Shown in pieces: positions 23,942-34,400 of a stretch of 64,000 bases of DNA. Source of the stretch: Parathalassolituus penaei (lineage in GTDB: Bacteria; Pseudomonadota; Gammaproteobacteria; Pseudomonadales; Oceanobacteraceae); assembly GCF_026626885.1 (NCBI RefSeq), contig NZ_JAPNOA010000056.1, forward strand, positions 1 through 64,000, given 5' to 3'. Position 1 is the stretch's first letter; the number at the start of each line of letters is the position of its first letter. The translations under genes and the position numbers were made by a program. The notes below the pieces were generated by a model that ran no database searches, had not been told where the DNA came from, and worked only from the letters and a program-made list of their open reading frames with translations.

Positions 23942-25669
23942 TTACGACGGGTACAGCCCTTTGGCAGCGGCAGGTCTGCTCGCAGTTTCTTTCTGCCACC
24001 GTTCCAGCAGTACCAGCAGATTGGTGCCGTTCCAGGCGCTATTGGTCTGGGCGCTGAACAGGGTGGCATCCAGCTCGGCCAACGCGGCTTTTAACCCCGG
24101 ATCGGACACCTGTTGTTGTAACTCTCGCAGTGAGCGTGGTGGTTGTACACACACAGTGCCAGCCCAGGCCAGCAGATGGTTGCGTACAGCGGCGGCATCC
24201 CCTTGTTGGCAGGCGTTTTTCAGAAGTTTCCAGCACTGCTGACGGGAGATGCCCGCGGCCGATGAGATATCTTCCTTAACAGCAGGCGATCCAACCGAAG
24301 GGGTGCGGTTTTTGAGCCACAATCCCAGTGTGATCAGATTAGTCAGCACTAATACGGCGGTAAGCAGCCACCAGCGCTGATCTGGCGCTCCGTCATTGGT
24401 TGCCATAGGCGCTACATCACTGGCGGCTGGAACCGCTGAATCGACTGCCGGAGCCGCTGGAGTTGGGGCGTTGTTGGGGGCTGCCTTGACTGTGACCGTG
24501 CGGGCAGGCAGTGATGCGTACTCCAGCTGATTGGTACGGGTATTCCACCATGCCAGTCTGAACTCTGGCAGTTGCAAGGTGCCCGGTTGGGTCGGTACCA
24601 GCGCTACCGCTTGCTGATATACGCCAGTGACACCTTCATCGGTGAGTTGATCCTTGATATCCGGCTGATCCGGATAACGTTTGAGGCCGTCTGGTAATAC
24701 TGGTTCCGGCAGTACAATCTGGCTGGCGGACAAACCTTCGGTGTTGATCCGGATCGTACGGGTAACAGCTTCTCCAACCACCCATTGATCATCGGCCAGG
24801 CTGAATTGGTCGCTGACGTCCACGGCTTTGGCTGGCAGCCATGGCAGCGGAGGATAATTGGCCGGAATCGCTGAAATCGTCAGTTCAATCGGTTTACTGG
24901 CTGCGGTGATCATGGTTTGCCGGCCTTGCCAGGCGTCGTAAGGATTACTGCGGGATGTGGCCACCGCCTGGAAACGTTGGCCAGGAATCACCAGAGTGCC
25001 GGTTTTTTCCGGATAAATCGCAAATCGGCGTTCGTATACCCCCACGCGTTCGCCATTAATGGTGCTGAAGTACTGACGTGGCTCGCCAATGGCAACCACA
25101 CGAGCGTCTTCGACTGCCATATCGGACAGGCTTGGTGACTGGTGATTAACCCGGTAATACAGCTTTTCGGTATAGAGGATTTCGCTCTGCACAAAATACA
25201 GCGGCTGCTGATCCACCTGGATATCAAAAAATGCATTTTCGCTGGACTGCTGTTGCACCTGCGACGATTGCTGGCTGACATTGATTTCGATCGGGTTACT
25301 GGTCTGGCCTTTGAACGTGATGGCCGGAATGGTGAGGCGTCCGCTGTGTAGCGGTGTCAGCACCAGCGACCATTCGGTGCGGGAATCAATCTGACCATTG
25401 GTGGAACGGAAACTGTTAAAGCGTGACGGCCCCTGAACAACCGAGAAGTCTTGTTTGAGTCCGCTGAAGTCTGGCGTTCCCATCAGGGCCTGTGGGCTGA
25501 AACTGAAGGTGACGGTCAGGGTTTCGTGTTCTGAAATCGACGCTCGATCCACGCTGGCCTCAAACGTGTCGGCCTGTACCTGAGCAGCCAGCAGGGAGCC
25601 GAGCAGCAAAGCCAACAGTAGCCAGATACCTGTGGTCAGTGACCTGAGTGAAACTGCCTGACTCACCAT
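23942..25669 (-). CDS. batD: BatD family protein
   Basis: This 575-residue protein has a signal peptide (residues about 12-33), a long beta-rich periplasmic part with repeated Ig-like blocks (FEASVDRASISEHETLTVTFSFS; PGQRFQAVATS), one membrane segment WWLLTAVLVLTNLITLGLWL, and a helical cytoplasmic tail. This is the BatD (oxygen tolerance) layout. It is the last gene of the moxR-bat operon and overlaps the upstream batB/C gene by 7 bp. The operon is linked in Bacteroides and Leptospira to aerotolerance and envelope stress, but its molecular role is unsettled. Confidence 0.9.
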   Translation of the reverse strand: MVSQAVSLRSLTTGIWLLLALLLGSLLAAQVQADTFEASVDRASISEHETLTVTFSFSPQALMGTPDFSGLKQDFSVVQGPSRFNSFRSTNGQIDSRTEWSLVLTPLHSGRLTIPAITFKGQTSNPIEINVSQQSSQVQQQSSENAFFDIQVDQQPLYFVQSEILYTEKLYYRVNHQSPSLSDMAVEDARVVAIGEPRQYFSTINGERVGVYERRFAIYPEKTGTLVIPGQRFQAVATSRSNPYDAWQGRQTMITAASKPIELTISAIPANYPPLPWLPAKAVDVSDQFSLADDQWVVGEAVTRTIRINTEGLSASQIVLPEPVLPDGLKRYPDQPDIKDQLTDEGVTGVYQQAVALVPTQPGTLQLPEFRLAWWNTRTNQLEYASLPARTVTVKAAPNNAPTPAAPAVDSAVPAASDVAPMATNDGAPDQRWWLLTAVLVLTNLITLGLWLKNRTPSVGSPAVKEDISSAAGISRQQCWKLLKNACQQGDAAAVRNHLLAWAGTVCVQPPRSLRELQQQVSDPGLKAALAELDATLFSAQTNSAWNGTNLLVLLERWQKETASRPAAAKGLYPS

Positions 25670-27711
25670 AATACGTCTCCGGATTCCTGTTCCTGTTTTT
25701 GTTGGGAATATTGATAAAGGAATTTACGTTCCAGCAGCTTGCCTGGCTGGTCGGGCACGCGATTCAACCATTGTTGCAGGCGCGCCTGCTGCTCAGCGTT
25801 GAGGCGTTCTTCCTCGGTTAGCTGGGGTTGGCCGCTGGCGGACTGCTGATCACCCTTGTCAGACTTTTCCTGGTTGGCCTGACCTTGTTGGTTTTGGACC
25901 TGCTGGTTCTGACCGTTCTGGTTCTGGCCTTGCTGGTCCTGTCCTTGCTGGTTCTGGCCCTGCTGGTTCTGGTCTTGCTGGTTCTGACCTTGCTGGTTCT
26001 GACCTTGCTGGTTCTGGCTCTGCTGGTTCTGGTCTTGCTGGTTCTGACCTTGCTGGTTCTGACCTTGCTGGTTCTGACCTTGCTGGTTCTGGCCCTGCTG
26101 GTTCTGGTCTTGCTGGTTCTGACCTTGCTGGTTCTGACCTTGCTGGTTCTGGTCTTGCTGGTTCTGACCTTGCTGGTTCTGGCCCTGCTGGTTCTGGTCT
26201 TGCTGGTTCTGCCCTTGCTGGTTCTGACCTTGCTGGTTCTGACCTTGCTGGTTCTGGTCTTTGCTGTTCTGGTCTTTGCTGTTCTGGTCTTTGCTGTTCT
26301 GGTTCTGGCCTTGCTGATTTTGTTGATCCTGCTGTTTTTTCAGCAGGTCTTCGGCCTGTTTGCGGTTAAAACGGGCATCGTCCATATCGGGGTTTAATTC
26401 CAATGCCTTGTCCCACGCATTAATAGCGCCTTGCAAGTCACCGGAGCGGGCGAGGGCGTTGCCTTGATTGTAGAGGCTGTCGGCATTACCGGGATTGTTA
26501 AACGCCTGGGCGGCGGTCGCGTAATCACCGGCCTTGTACGCCGCAGTGCCTTTCCAGTCACGATTCTCGAAACGGCTGGCGGCGGCGGCTGGGTCCTGTT
26601 GTAGCAATTCGGCACCCTGTTGATCCGGGGTTTTCCAGAGGTCCTGCCATTCCAGTGCCGCAGCGGGTTGCGGATGCAGCATCGGCACTAACAGCAGACA
26701 AAACACCACGCCACGGCGGAACGCCAGCAGGCAAACCGGCAACAGTAACAGCACCAGCCAATAGCCCTGGTCGATCCACAGGTTGGCTTGTTGCGGATCA
26801 CGACTGCTGGCGTTGGCCTCCTGAACCTGTTCCGGCAACAGGGATTGCCAGTCGTCGTCCAGTAATCCCAGCGGTCGCCAGTTCACACCCAGTCCACTGG
26901 CCACCCGACTGATTTGCTGACTATCAAGGCGCGCCAGCACAATGCTGCCTTGGTTGTCCTGCAGGAATCCACCGGTTGGCAGCGGCACAGGGGCACCGTC
27001 CAGCGTGCCGACGGCCAGAATTCCCAGCGGGAAGTGTTGGGCGTCCCATACCTCGTGGATACGATCAACATCCTTGTCTTGCAGGCCATCGGTGATCAGT
27101 AACAGGCGAGCGTGGGTTACTCCGGAGTCTTTTAACATCTTCTGGGCCAACGCGATGGCCTTGTCAGGACGACTGCCGGGAGCAGGCATCAGAAATGGCG
27201 AAATGGGTGGCAACAGGTTGCGAATGGTGTCGGCGTCATCGGTCAGTGGTGTTACGGCATGGGCGTCACCCGCGTATACCAGCATGGCGGTCTGGCCATC
27301 CTTGCGGGCCTTGAGGATATCCAGAATCTTCTGGCGAGCCCGGTCGGTACGGGACGGTTTGACGTCTTCTGCCGCCATTGATAATGACTGGTCGAGCAAA
27401 ATCACCAGTGCATCCTGATTGCGAAACACCGGTTGTGGTTGCTGTTCCCAGGCCGGGCCGGCCAAGGCCAGTGCCGCCAGAACCGCAGCGGCGATCAATG
27501 CTCGCAAACGCCAAGGATTGGCGGCGGTGACAACCTGCTGTTCCAGCAGTTCGGACTGTAAATGCGGGTCAATGACCTGTTGCCATGGGCTGTTGCCAGC
27601 ATGACGACGGGCGTTTAACCAGGGCAGGATCACAACGGCCAACAGGGCCAGTAGCCACCAGGGACGGGTGAAGTGAAATTGTTGCAGCAGGTTCAGCCAG
27701 GTATCAGTCAC
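25663..27711 (-). CDS. BatB/BatC fusion: VWA domain, TPR and Gln-rich repeat
   Basis: This is a 682-residue membrane protein. Two membrane segments (about 19-32, 70-86) precede a von Willebrand A domain with MIDAS motif DQSLS (D107-S111). Two further hydrophobic segments lie near 325-355. A TPR pair follows (AAYKAGDYATAAQAF; SLYNQGNALARSGDLQGAINAWDKAL). Then comes a low-complexity stretch of about 28 five-residue units, mostly NQQGQ, before a C-terminal region ending GDVLW. It corresponds to BatB joined to BatC, as found in many proteobacteria. It overlaps batA by 8 bp and batD by 7 bp. The repeat could vary in copy number without breaking the frame. Confidence 0.9.
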   Translation of the reverse strand: MTDTWLNLLQQFHFTRPWWLLALLAVVILPWLNARRHAGNSPWQQVIDPHLQSELLEQQVVTAANPWRLRALIAAAVLAALALAGPAWEQQPQPVFRNQDALVILLDQSLSMAAEDVKPSRTDRARQKILDILKARKDGQTAMLVYAGDAHAVTPLTDDADTIRNLLPPISPFLMPAPGSRPDKAIALAQKMLKDSGVTHARLLLITDGLQDKDVDRIHEVWDAQHFPLGILAVGTLDGAPVPLPTGGFLQDNQGSIVLARLDSQQISRVASGLGVNWRPLGLLDDDWQSLLPEQVQEANASSRDPQQANLWIDQGYWLVLLLLPVCLLAFRRGVVFCLLLVPMLHPQPAAALEWQDLWKTPDQQGAELLQQDPAAAASRFENRDWKGTAAYKAGDYATAAQAFNNPGNADSLYNQGNALARSGDLQGAINAWDKALELNPDMDDARFNRKQAEDLLKKQQDQQNQQGQNQNSKDQNSKDQNSKDQNQQGQNQQGQNQQGQNQQDQNQQGQNQQGQNQQDQNQQGQNQQGQNQQDQNQQGQNQQGQNQQGQNQQGQNQQDQNQQSQNQQGQNQQGQNQQDQNQQGQNQQGQDQQGQNQNGQNQQVQNQQGQANQEKSDKGDQQSASGQPQLTEEERLNAEQQARLQQWLNRVPDQPGKLLERKFLYQYSQQKQEQESGDVLW
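25879..26298 (-). repeat. 28-unit 15-bp tandem repeat in batB/C
   Basis: A minisatellite of 28 tandem 15-bp units encodes, on the minus strand, three NSKDQ units and then 25 units of NQQGQ and variants (NQQDQ, NQQSQ, DQQGQ, NQNGQ, NQQVQ). Units of type D recur every three to five copies, giving a higher-order pattern. Each unit is a multiple of three, so slippage changes protein length but not frame. Confidence 0.95.
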
Positions 27712-28714
27712 GACGGAATCTCCGCACCAGGGTGTCCAGCGGATAACTGTTGTTGAGTAGCAGCAGCAGGCTCAGGCACCAGGCCAATGCCAGTGGCCAT
27801 TGATAAAGGTTGTGTTGTGGACGGTATTGCTCCGGGTCCTGATCCACTGGCTCAAGGCGATCGATCATCTGATAGATACCCTGCAGTTCGGCTGGATTGC
27901 GGGCACGGAAGAAGCTGCCGCCGGTCATTCGGGCAATATCGTTCAACAGGGGTTCATCAAGATCCTGAGACGGGTTTACAACCCGTGAGCCAAAGAATCC
28001 GGGAATCTGCATGGCGTCAGCACCGAGCGCCACGGTGTAGATGCGCACCCCGTTTTCGGCGGCCAGACTGGCGGCCTGACGCGGGTCGATCTCACCAGCG
28101 GTGTTGGCACCATCGGTCAGCAGAACCATAACGCGGCTTTCGGCCGGGTTGTTCAACAGACGTTTGATACCCAGTCCAATAGCATCACCAATAGCGGTTT
28201 CGGTGCCCGCCAGACCAATCTGCGCCTCACCCAGCCAGGTACGCACGGTCTCTCGGTCGAAGGTCAGTGGTGCTTGTACATACGCGTTGGCACCAAACAG
28301 GATCAGACCAATCCGGTCGCCCTGACGGCGTTGTACAAACTCATCCAGCACCGATTTGACCGTCGCCAGACGGCTGACGGCATTGCCCTGCAGATTCATA
28401 TCTTCACGCGCCATACTGCCGGAGATGTCCATGGCCAATAACAGGTCGCGTCCGGTAACCGGCATCTGGATGGTGTCTCCCAGCTGGAAGGGGCGGGCAA
28501 CGGCTGTAACCAGTGCCAGCCAGATCAGCATCAGAATCAGGGCTGCACCCCGACGAGGCTGGTTGTCAGCCGCATTACTGTTACCAAATCCTTGCCATAC
28601 ACCGAGATACGGAACCCGTAATGCCTGTTGTGGGCGTGGACGCGCGGCTAGAAACCGCATCAGGATCGGTAGCGGTAACAGCAGAAAAGCCCAGGGCCAG
28701 TGCCACTCGATCAT
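27704..28714 (-). CDS. batA: BatA family VWA protein
   Basis: This 336-residue protein has N-terminal membrane segments (about 6-20, 57-75), a von Willebrand A domain with an intact MIDAS motif DISGS (D96-S100) and LLTDGANTAGEID, and a C-terminal membrane segment (about 303-322). I chose ATG 28714 because it overlaps the stop of the upstream DUF4381 gene as ATGA and is preceded by AGAGG. A longer frame from 28780 would run deep into that gene. BatA and BatB are thought to form a membrane complex, with the VWA domains facing the periplasm. Confidence 0.9.
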   Translation of the reverse strand: MIEWHWPWAFLLLPLPILMRFLAARPRPQQALRVPYLGVWQGFGNSNAADNQPRRGAALILMLIWLALVTAVARPFQLGDTIQMPVTGRDLLLAMDISGSMAREDMNLQGNAVSRLATVKSVLDEFVQRRQGDRIGLILFGANAYVQAPLTFDRETVRTWLGEAQIGLAGTETAIGDAIGLGIKRLLNNPAESRVMVLLTDGANTAGEIDPRQAASLAAENGVRIYTVALGADAMQIPGFFGSRVVNPSQDLDEPLLNDIARMTGGSFFRARNPAELQGIYQMIDRLEPVDQDPEQYRPQHNLYQWPLALAWCLSLLLLLNNSYPLDTLVRRFRRD

Positions 28715-29319
28715 GACAGCACCTCTGTTGTGGTGACGCGTGCGCGTCGAATCTGACGACCGTTCTGTTGTTGCAGCCACTGGATTGTGGTTGCTACCAG
28801 CTGGTCGCCATCAAGGTTGGTATCCGGGCGAGCATAACCACCACTTGCCAGCGGCTGTAATGGTTCTGCGCTGATGCGGCTGTGCTGTTGCAGAAAATCG
28901 ACCCAGGCCTGTCCGTGCAGATTAAGTGCATGCGGATACCAGAGTTGGCAGAAACGTTTGAGTTCCAGGTTGATGTTGTTGATCAGCTGGTTGCTGTTCC
29001 GGTGCTGACGCCATTCGACTCGCCAGTTTTCCAGTTGCTGCGCGCTGTCGCGGCGACTGCGATGCAGTGGATACCAGTCTTTCCAGAAGCGCCAGCCACC
29101 ATACATGGCCGCCAGCAGCAATATCACACCGAGAATCCCGACCAGCCACCAGCCAGGAGCCGGAGGCCAGGCACTGATCGGATCAGGCATATGCAGATCA
29201 CGCAGTTGCAGGCTTTCTGCGGGATTCGCGACGGGATTAGCAGGCATGGTTGCAGGTGACATCGGTACAGCGGTTGGTAACGCGGGCGAGTTCATAACAG
29301 CAGGAGCGGCCGGAATCAT
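28711..29319 (-). CDS. DUF4381 membrane protein
   Basis: This 202-residue protein has a proline/alanine-rich N terminus, the motif LRDLHMPDPISAWPPAPGWW directly before one membrane segment (WWLVGILGVILLLAAMYGGW, about residues 57-76), and a cytoplasmic helical part with LKRFCQLWYPHALNLHGQAWVDFL. This is the usual pattern of DUF4381 proteins found between DUF58 and batA. Both ends overlap neighbours as ATGA, so it is translationally coupled. Function is unknown beyond its place in the MoxR-Bat complex. Confidence 0.88.
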   Translation of the reverse strand: MIPAAPAVMNSPALPTAVPMSPATMPANPVANPAESLQLRDLHMPDPISAWPPAPGWWLVGILGVILLLAAMYGGWRFWKDWYPLHRSRRDSAQQLENWRVEWRQHRNSNQLINNINLELKRFCQLWYPHALNLHGQAWVDFLQQHSRISAEPLQPLASGGYARPDTNLDGDQLVATTIQWLQQQNGRQIRRARVTTTEVLS

Positions 29320-30251
29320 GCTTTGCCTCCCTGCCGCAGAATGGTCAGCGGATCATCGTCGGTAGCAATCCGCAGCAGCGGCACTTTCAGACGGGTCAGT
29401 TGTTGCTGCAGCTGTTGCTGACGCTCATTGGCCAGCTGTTGCCAGTGCAGGCGTTGCTGACTGCTGGCGGTATCCAGACGCAGGCGTTGCTGGCCATCGG
29501 TAATGTCGTAACGCCCTGGTGGCGGCAGTTCACTCTCAAGGCGGTCATGCACCTGAATGGCGGTGATTTCACAATGACGGCAGAGGTCGAACAGCAACGC
29601 TTGTTGTTCGTCACCAAATCCGCTCCAGTCACTGATGAACCAGATTGCGGTGCCAGGGCGAGACACGCGGCGCAATTGCTGGCAAATGGCGGTCATGCGC
29701 TGGACCGGTTCGCTCGCCGCACTGGTGGGCATGGCAGCCAGGCGATTGATGATCTGCAAAACATGCCGTGGGCCGTTGGATGGGCGCAGGTCAAATTGCT
29801 GGTCGTCATTAAAGATCAGCGCGCCGACGCGGTCACCGGAGTTGGCTCCGGCCCAGGCCAGCAAGGCGCAGAGGTCAGCGGCCAGAACCTGTTTGAAGGT
29901 GCGGCGACTGCCGAAGTGCATGCTGGCGCGCAAATCACAGACCAGCAACAACGGACGCTCCAGTTCTTCCTGAAACACCTTGATATGCGGTTGACCGGTA
30001 CGGGCGGTTACCCGCCAGTCCATGGCGCGAATATCGTCACCGGGCTGGTAGTGCCGAACTTCGGCGTATTCGAGGCCGCGACCGCGAATGGCCGACACAT
30101 GCTGCCCGGACAGGGCGCTGTAGACCTTGCGAGGCTGGCGCAGGCTGATATGGCATGCCAGCTCGCGCAGACGAACCAGCGCGCCGGTATCGATTTGCGT
30201 TGCGGCGCTGAAACGGGGATCGACCCCATAAGAAGCACTGGCGTTTTTCAT
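29316..30251 (-). CDS. DUF58 domain protein
   Basis: This 311-residue cytoplasmic protein contains the DUF58 signature GRGLEYAEVRHYQPGDDIR followed by MDWRVTARTGQPHIKVF, then a VWA-like Rossmann region (LLLVCDLRASM, WFISDWSGFG). In MoxR operons this protein is the usual partner of the MoxR ATPase. It starts 21 bp after the moxR stop and its own stop overlaps the DUF4381 start. The C-terminal tail is glutamine-rich. Confidence 0.91.
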   Translation of the reverse strand: MKNASASYGVDPRFSAATQIDTGALVRLRELACHISLRQPRKVYSALSGQHVSAIRGRGLEYAEVRHYQPGDDIRAMDWRVTARTGQPHIKVFQEELERPLLLVCDLRASMHFGSRRTFKQVLAADLCALLAWAGANSGDRVGALIFNDDQQFDLRPSNGPRHVLQIINRLAAMPTSAASEPVQRMTAICQQLRRVSRPGTAIWFISDWSGFGDEQQALLFDLCRHCEITAIQVHDRLESELPPPGRYDITDGQQRLRLDTASSQQRLHWQQLANERQQQLQQQLTRLKVPLLRIATDDDPLTILRQGGKA

Positions 30252-30272
30252 GACGAACGTCCCGGCCGAAAA

Positions 30273-31232
30273 TCAGATAACAGGCACCAGTTGTAACAGG
30301 CGATCGATGACGGCATCGGTGCCCAGACCACTGGCTTCCGCTTCAAAACTCAGCAGCAGGCGATGACGCAGCACATCGTGAACCACGGCCTGAACATCGT
30401 CCGGGCTGACGTAATCATTACCTTGCAGCCAGGCGTGGGCTCGGGCGCAGCGTTCGAGGGCAATGGTGCCACGAGGGCTGGCGCCGTATTCGATCCAGTT
30501 GGCCAGATCCGGGTGATAACGATCCGGACGACGGGTTGCCATGATCAGCTGCACGATGTACTGCTCGACGGATTCGCTCAGGTGCAAATCCAGACACTGG
30601 CGACGGGCGTTCATGATGTCAGCCTGGGTCAGGTGGCAATCGTCGGCATCGACCTGATGCAGCGCCTCGCCACGAACCAGACGCAGGATTTTCAGTTCGG
30701 CATCGGCATCCGGGTAGTCGATGCGCACGTGCATAACAAAACGGTCAAGCTGGGCTTCCGGCAGCGGGTAGGTGCCTTCCTGCTCAATCGGGTTCTGGGT
30801 TGCCATCACCATAAACAGTTCAGGCAATTTGCGGGTGACACCCCCAACGGTGATCTGCCGCTCGGCCATGGCTTCCAGCAGGGCACTTTGTACCTTGGCC
30901 GGGGCTCGGTTGATTTCGTCGGCGAGAATCAGGTTGTGGAAAATCGGGCCGGGCTGGAAATCAAAACTGTTCTGTTGCGGGCGATAGATTTCGGTACCGG
31001 TAATGTCACCGGGCAGGAGGTCGGGGGTGAACTGAATACGTTTGAAATCCCCTTCAATACGGTCGGCCAGCGCGTTGATGGCTTTGGTTTTGGCCAGACC
31101 GGGAGCCCCTTCCACCAGCAGATGGCCGTCCGCCAGCAGGGCGATCAGCAGACGGTCGACCAGATGAGGCTGGCCAATAATGCGGTGTTGCAGGGTGGTA
31201 CGCAGACGCTGGAATCCTTCGGACTGATTCAT
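30273..31232 (-). CDS. MoxR family AAA+ ATPase
   Basis: This 319-residue AAA+ ATPase has Walker A GAPGLAKT (42-49), Walker B LILADEINR, sensor 1 VMATQNPIEQEGTYPLPEAQLDRF and a C-terminal lid. MoxR proteins act as chaperone-like ATPases that mature VWA-containing partners, here probably the BatA and BatB/C proteins encoded downstream. It is the first gene of the six-gene operon and is transcribed divergently from the NAD-glutamate dehydrogenase gene across a 264-bp gap. Confidence 0.94.
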   Translation of the reverse strand: MNQSEGFQRLRTTLQHRIIGQPHLVDRLLIALLADGHLLVEGAPGLAKTKAINALADRIEGDFKRIQFTPDLLPGDITGTEIYRPQQNSFDFQPGPIFHNLILADEINRAPAKVQSALLEAMAERQITVGGVTRKLPELFMVMATQNPIEQEGTYPLPEAQLDRFVMHVRIDYPDADAELKILRLVRGEALHQVDADDCHLTQADIMNARRQCLDLHLSESVEQYIVQLIMATRRPDRYHPDLANWIEYGASPRGTIALERCARAHAWLQGNDYVSPDDVQAVVHDVLRHRLLLSFEAEASGLGTDAVIDRLLQLVPVI

Positions 31233-31496
31233 TCACATATTTCCTGTCGACGGCATGGGGCTATAGCAACCGGTCAGTGGCTGCTATCCGTATTGTGCCC
31301 ATGAGATCAGGGCTAAACCATAAAGTTCAAGGGGTTACCGCGGATATGCGTCGAGAGGTGGAGAGAGCTGGTACAAAAAGACAAGCGATATTCAGACCAA
31401 AGAGAGGGTTGGCTCAAAGAATGTACAGTTTGGCCAGCGACGACAGATACAGCAATGCTACGCTTAACAGAACAATAAAAAACCTGGACACCGATT

Positions 31497-34400
31497 ATGC
31501 TGACCGCTCTGCGCGAGATTATCAACGATCGAAACGCAGCCCCACAGGCTGCTCTGCTGACCCGTTTTTCCAATCTCTATTATGCCAATGTGCCGGCGGA
31601 TGAGTTACTGGCGCGCCCGGCGACAGATCTCTATGGAGCGACACTGTCCAGTTGGCATTTTGTGCAGCAGCGGCAGACGGGCGAGGCCAAGGTCAGGGTA
31701 TTTAATCCGGATCATGAGAACCATGGTTGGCAATGTTCGCATACGGTAGTTGAAGTGGTATGTGAAGATATGCCGTTTCTGGTTGACTCAATCCGCTTGC
31801 AGCTGAACAGTCGTCAGATGTCTTTGCATGCGCTGCATTATTGCGTGTTGTATGCCCGTCGGGATAACAAGCAGCAGCTGGATAACAGTATCGACTGGAG
31901 TGTGCCGTCTGAGGGGGGGGTAGCAGAGGCGCTGGTGTATATGGAGTTTGATCACCATTCCGATCCAGCCATTCTGAGTGAGTTAAACGAGGCGTTAAAA
32001 TCGGTTCTGGCCGAGGTCAAATGCTGTGTGGATGACTTCCCGAAAATCATGAAGCGTCTGGAGGTGGCTGCCACCGAACTGGCGGCCAGCAAACAGGAAG
32101 GCACCAACGAAGGTGAGGCTTTTTTACGCTGGTTGAGCCTTAATCATTTTACCTTTCTGGCATCAGACGAGTTTTCGTTTGAACACGATAAAGATGGTGA
32201 CTACGTGGTCCGTGACGGCAGTCAGGACCTTGGGGTTTTCCGCTTCCGTCAGGCTGACCGTGACCGTTTGCGCTTGCAGGACTTACCCGAAGAAATTCAT
32301 CGTTTTATTACTAATCCTCAGCCAATCAGTTTTATGAAATCGGGGGAGCGTAGCCGTGTGCATCGGCCTGCTTATCCGGATTATGTAGTGGTCAAACGCT
32401 TTGATAAAACAGGCAAAGTAATTGGCGGAATTCGCTTTATGGGGCTGTATACCTCGATTGTGTATATCGAAACTCCCAACAATATTCCGATTGTGCGAAA
32501 TAAACTGGCTGATGTGCGAGCGCGCGCAAATTTTACGCCTGGTAGTCACAGCGCCAAGGAGCTGAACCGCATTCTTGAAGTGTATCCGCGTGACGACTTG
32601 TTCCAGTCAACGGTTGACCAGTTGCATCGTACGGCTATCAGTATTCTCAATATCCAGGAGCGTCGTCAGACCCGGATTTATCTGCGCAAGGACCCTTACA
32701 GCAAATTTGTATCCTGCCTGGCGTATGTCCCCCGTGATATTTACAACACCGACTTGCGTCAGCGTATTGAGGGGGTGCTGCGGCATGAATTTGCACCGCT
32801 GGATATTGAATCCACTACCTATTTTTCTGAGTCCGTACTGGCGCGGGCTCAATACACCTTGCGGCTGGATTCGTCTCGCAACAACGACTTTGATGAAATC
32901 ATGGTGGCGCGCAAGATTCGCCAGGTGGTGCGTTCCTGGCAGGATGACCTGCACGATGCTCTGATTGAACAGGTGGGTGAAGAACTGGGTAATCGCCAGT
33001 TTGTGGACTATCGCAGTGCGTTCCCGGCTGGCTATCGGGAGAACTTTACGTCCCGTACAGCGGTGACGGATATCCAGTACATCGAAAATCTATGTGTGCA
33101 GTCGCCAGTCGAACTGGGGATGAGTTTTTATCGTGAATTGGAAGAAGATAGCAATCAGTTGCACTTCAAACTGTTCCATCGAGACTCTTTTTTGCCATTG
33201 TCAGATGTGATTCCGGTACTGGAAAACCTAGGCTTGCGTGTTCTGGGTGAGCATCCGTTTGAAATTATTCGCCGTGATGGCAAGGTTATCTGGATTCATA
33301 ATTTCCTGCTTCAATATACCTTATCTGACAGCATTAACATCGCGGAAGTAAAAGCCCTGTTTCAGGATTCGTTCCGGGCGATCTGGCAAGGACGTGCTGA
33401 AAACGATCCATTCAACCGGCTGGTGCTGGGCGGTCAGTTAGGCTGGAAAGATATTGCCCTGTTGCGGGCGTACGCCCGTTATATGAAGCAGATCCGTTTC
33501 GGGATTTCCGAGTCATACATTGCCGAAACCCTCAGCCGTTACATCTCCCTCAGTGCGCGTCTGGTGAAGCTGTTCCATGCCCGTTTTGGGCTGGGATTTG
33601 AGTCGGAAGATGCTCGCAATGAGGCGTTCGCCGCCATTGAAGCGGATATTCTCGGCAAGATGGATACCGTCAGCCAGCTCAACGAAGACCGTACCATTCG
33701 CCGTTACATCGAACTGATTCGCGCCACCCTGCGCACCAACTTCTTCCAGCATGGTGATGATGGTGAACCGAAATCCTATATCTCGTTGAAGATGAATCCG
33801 GCAGCCATTTCGGAAATGCCGTTACCTCGGCCAATGTTCGAGATTTTTGTTTACTCCCCAAGGGTCGAGGGTGTGCATCTGCGTGGCGGTCGGGTTGCGC
33901 GTGGTGGCTTGCGTTGGTCGGACCGCGCCGACGACTTCCGTACGGAAGTCCTGGGGCTGGTAAAAGCCCAGCAAGTGAAAAACGCCGTGATTGTACCAGT
34001 GGGTGCCAAGGGTGGGTTTATCGCCAAAAACCTGCCAAAGGACGGTGGTCGTGATGCCTTTATGGCGGAAGGGATCGCCTGTTACCAGACCTTTGTATCG
34101 GCATTGCTGGACGTAACCGACAATCTGGTGGACGGTGCCGTGGTGCCACCGGAGCGGGTGGTACGCCATGATGCGGACGACACCTATCTGGTGGTTGCTG
34201 CCGACAAGGGCACCGCAACATTCTCGGATATTGCCAACGAAATTGCGGTGACCCGAGGTTTCTGGCTCGGTGATGCGTTTGCCTCTGGCGGTTCGATTGG
34301 TTACGACCACAAGAAAATGGGGATTACCGCCCGTGGTGCCTGGGTATCGGTACAGCGCCATTTCCGCGAGCAGGGGCTGAATGTACAGACCACTGATTTC

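Noticed and set aside
25879-26298. Repeat array considered as CRISPR
   Set aside because: Units are contiguous 15-mers without spacers and are in frame with a protein.
25828-26397. An open frame on the plus strand encoding leucine/valine repeats like a membrane protein
   Set aside because: It is the complement of the NQQGQ repeat in batB/C; the hydrophobic pattern comes only from reading the repeat backwards.
27704-28780. Longer N terminus for batA starting at 28780
   Set aside because: It would overlap the DUF4381 gene by 70 bp; ATG 28714 gives the usual ATGA coupling and a normal BatA start.
30363-31304. A 313-codon plus-strand frame opposite moxR
   Set aside because: It mirrors a well-conserved MoxR ATPase; no independent evidence of coding.
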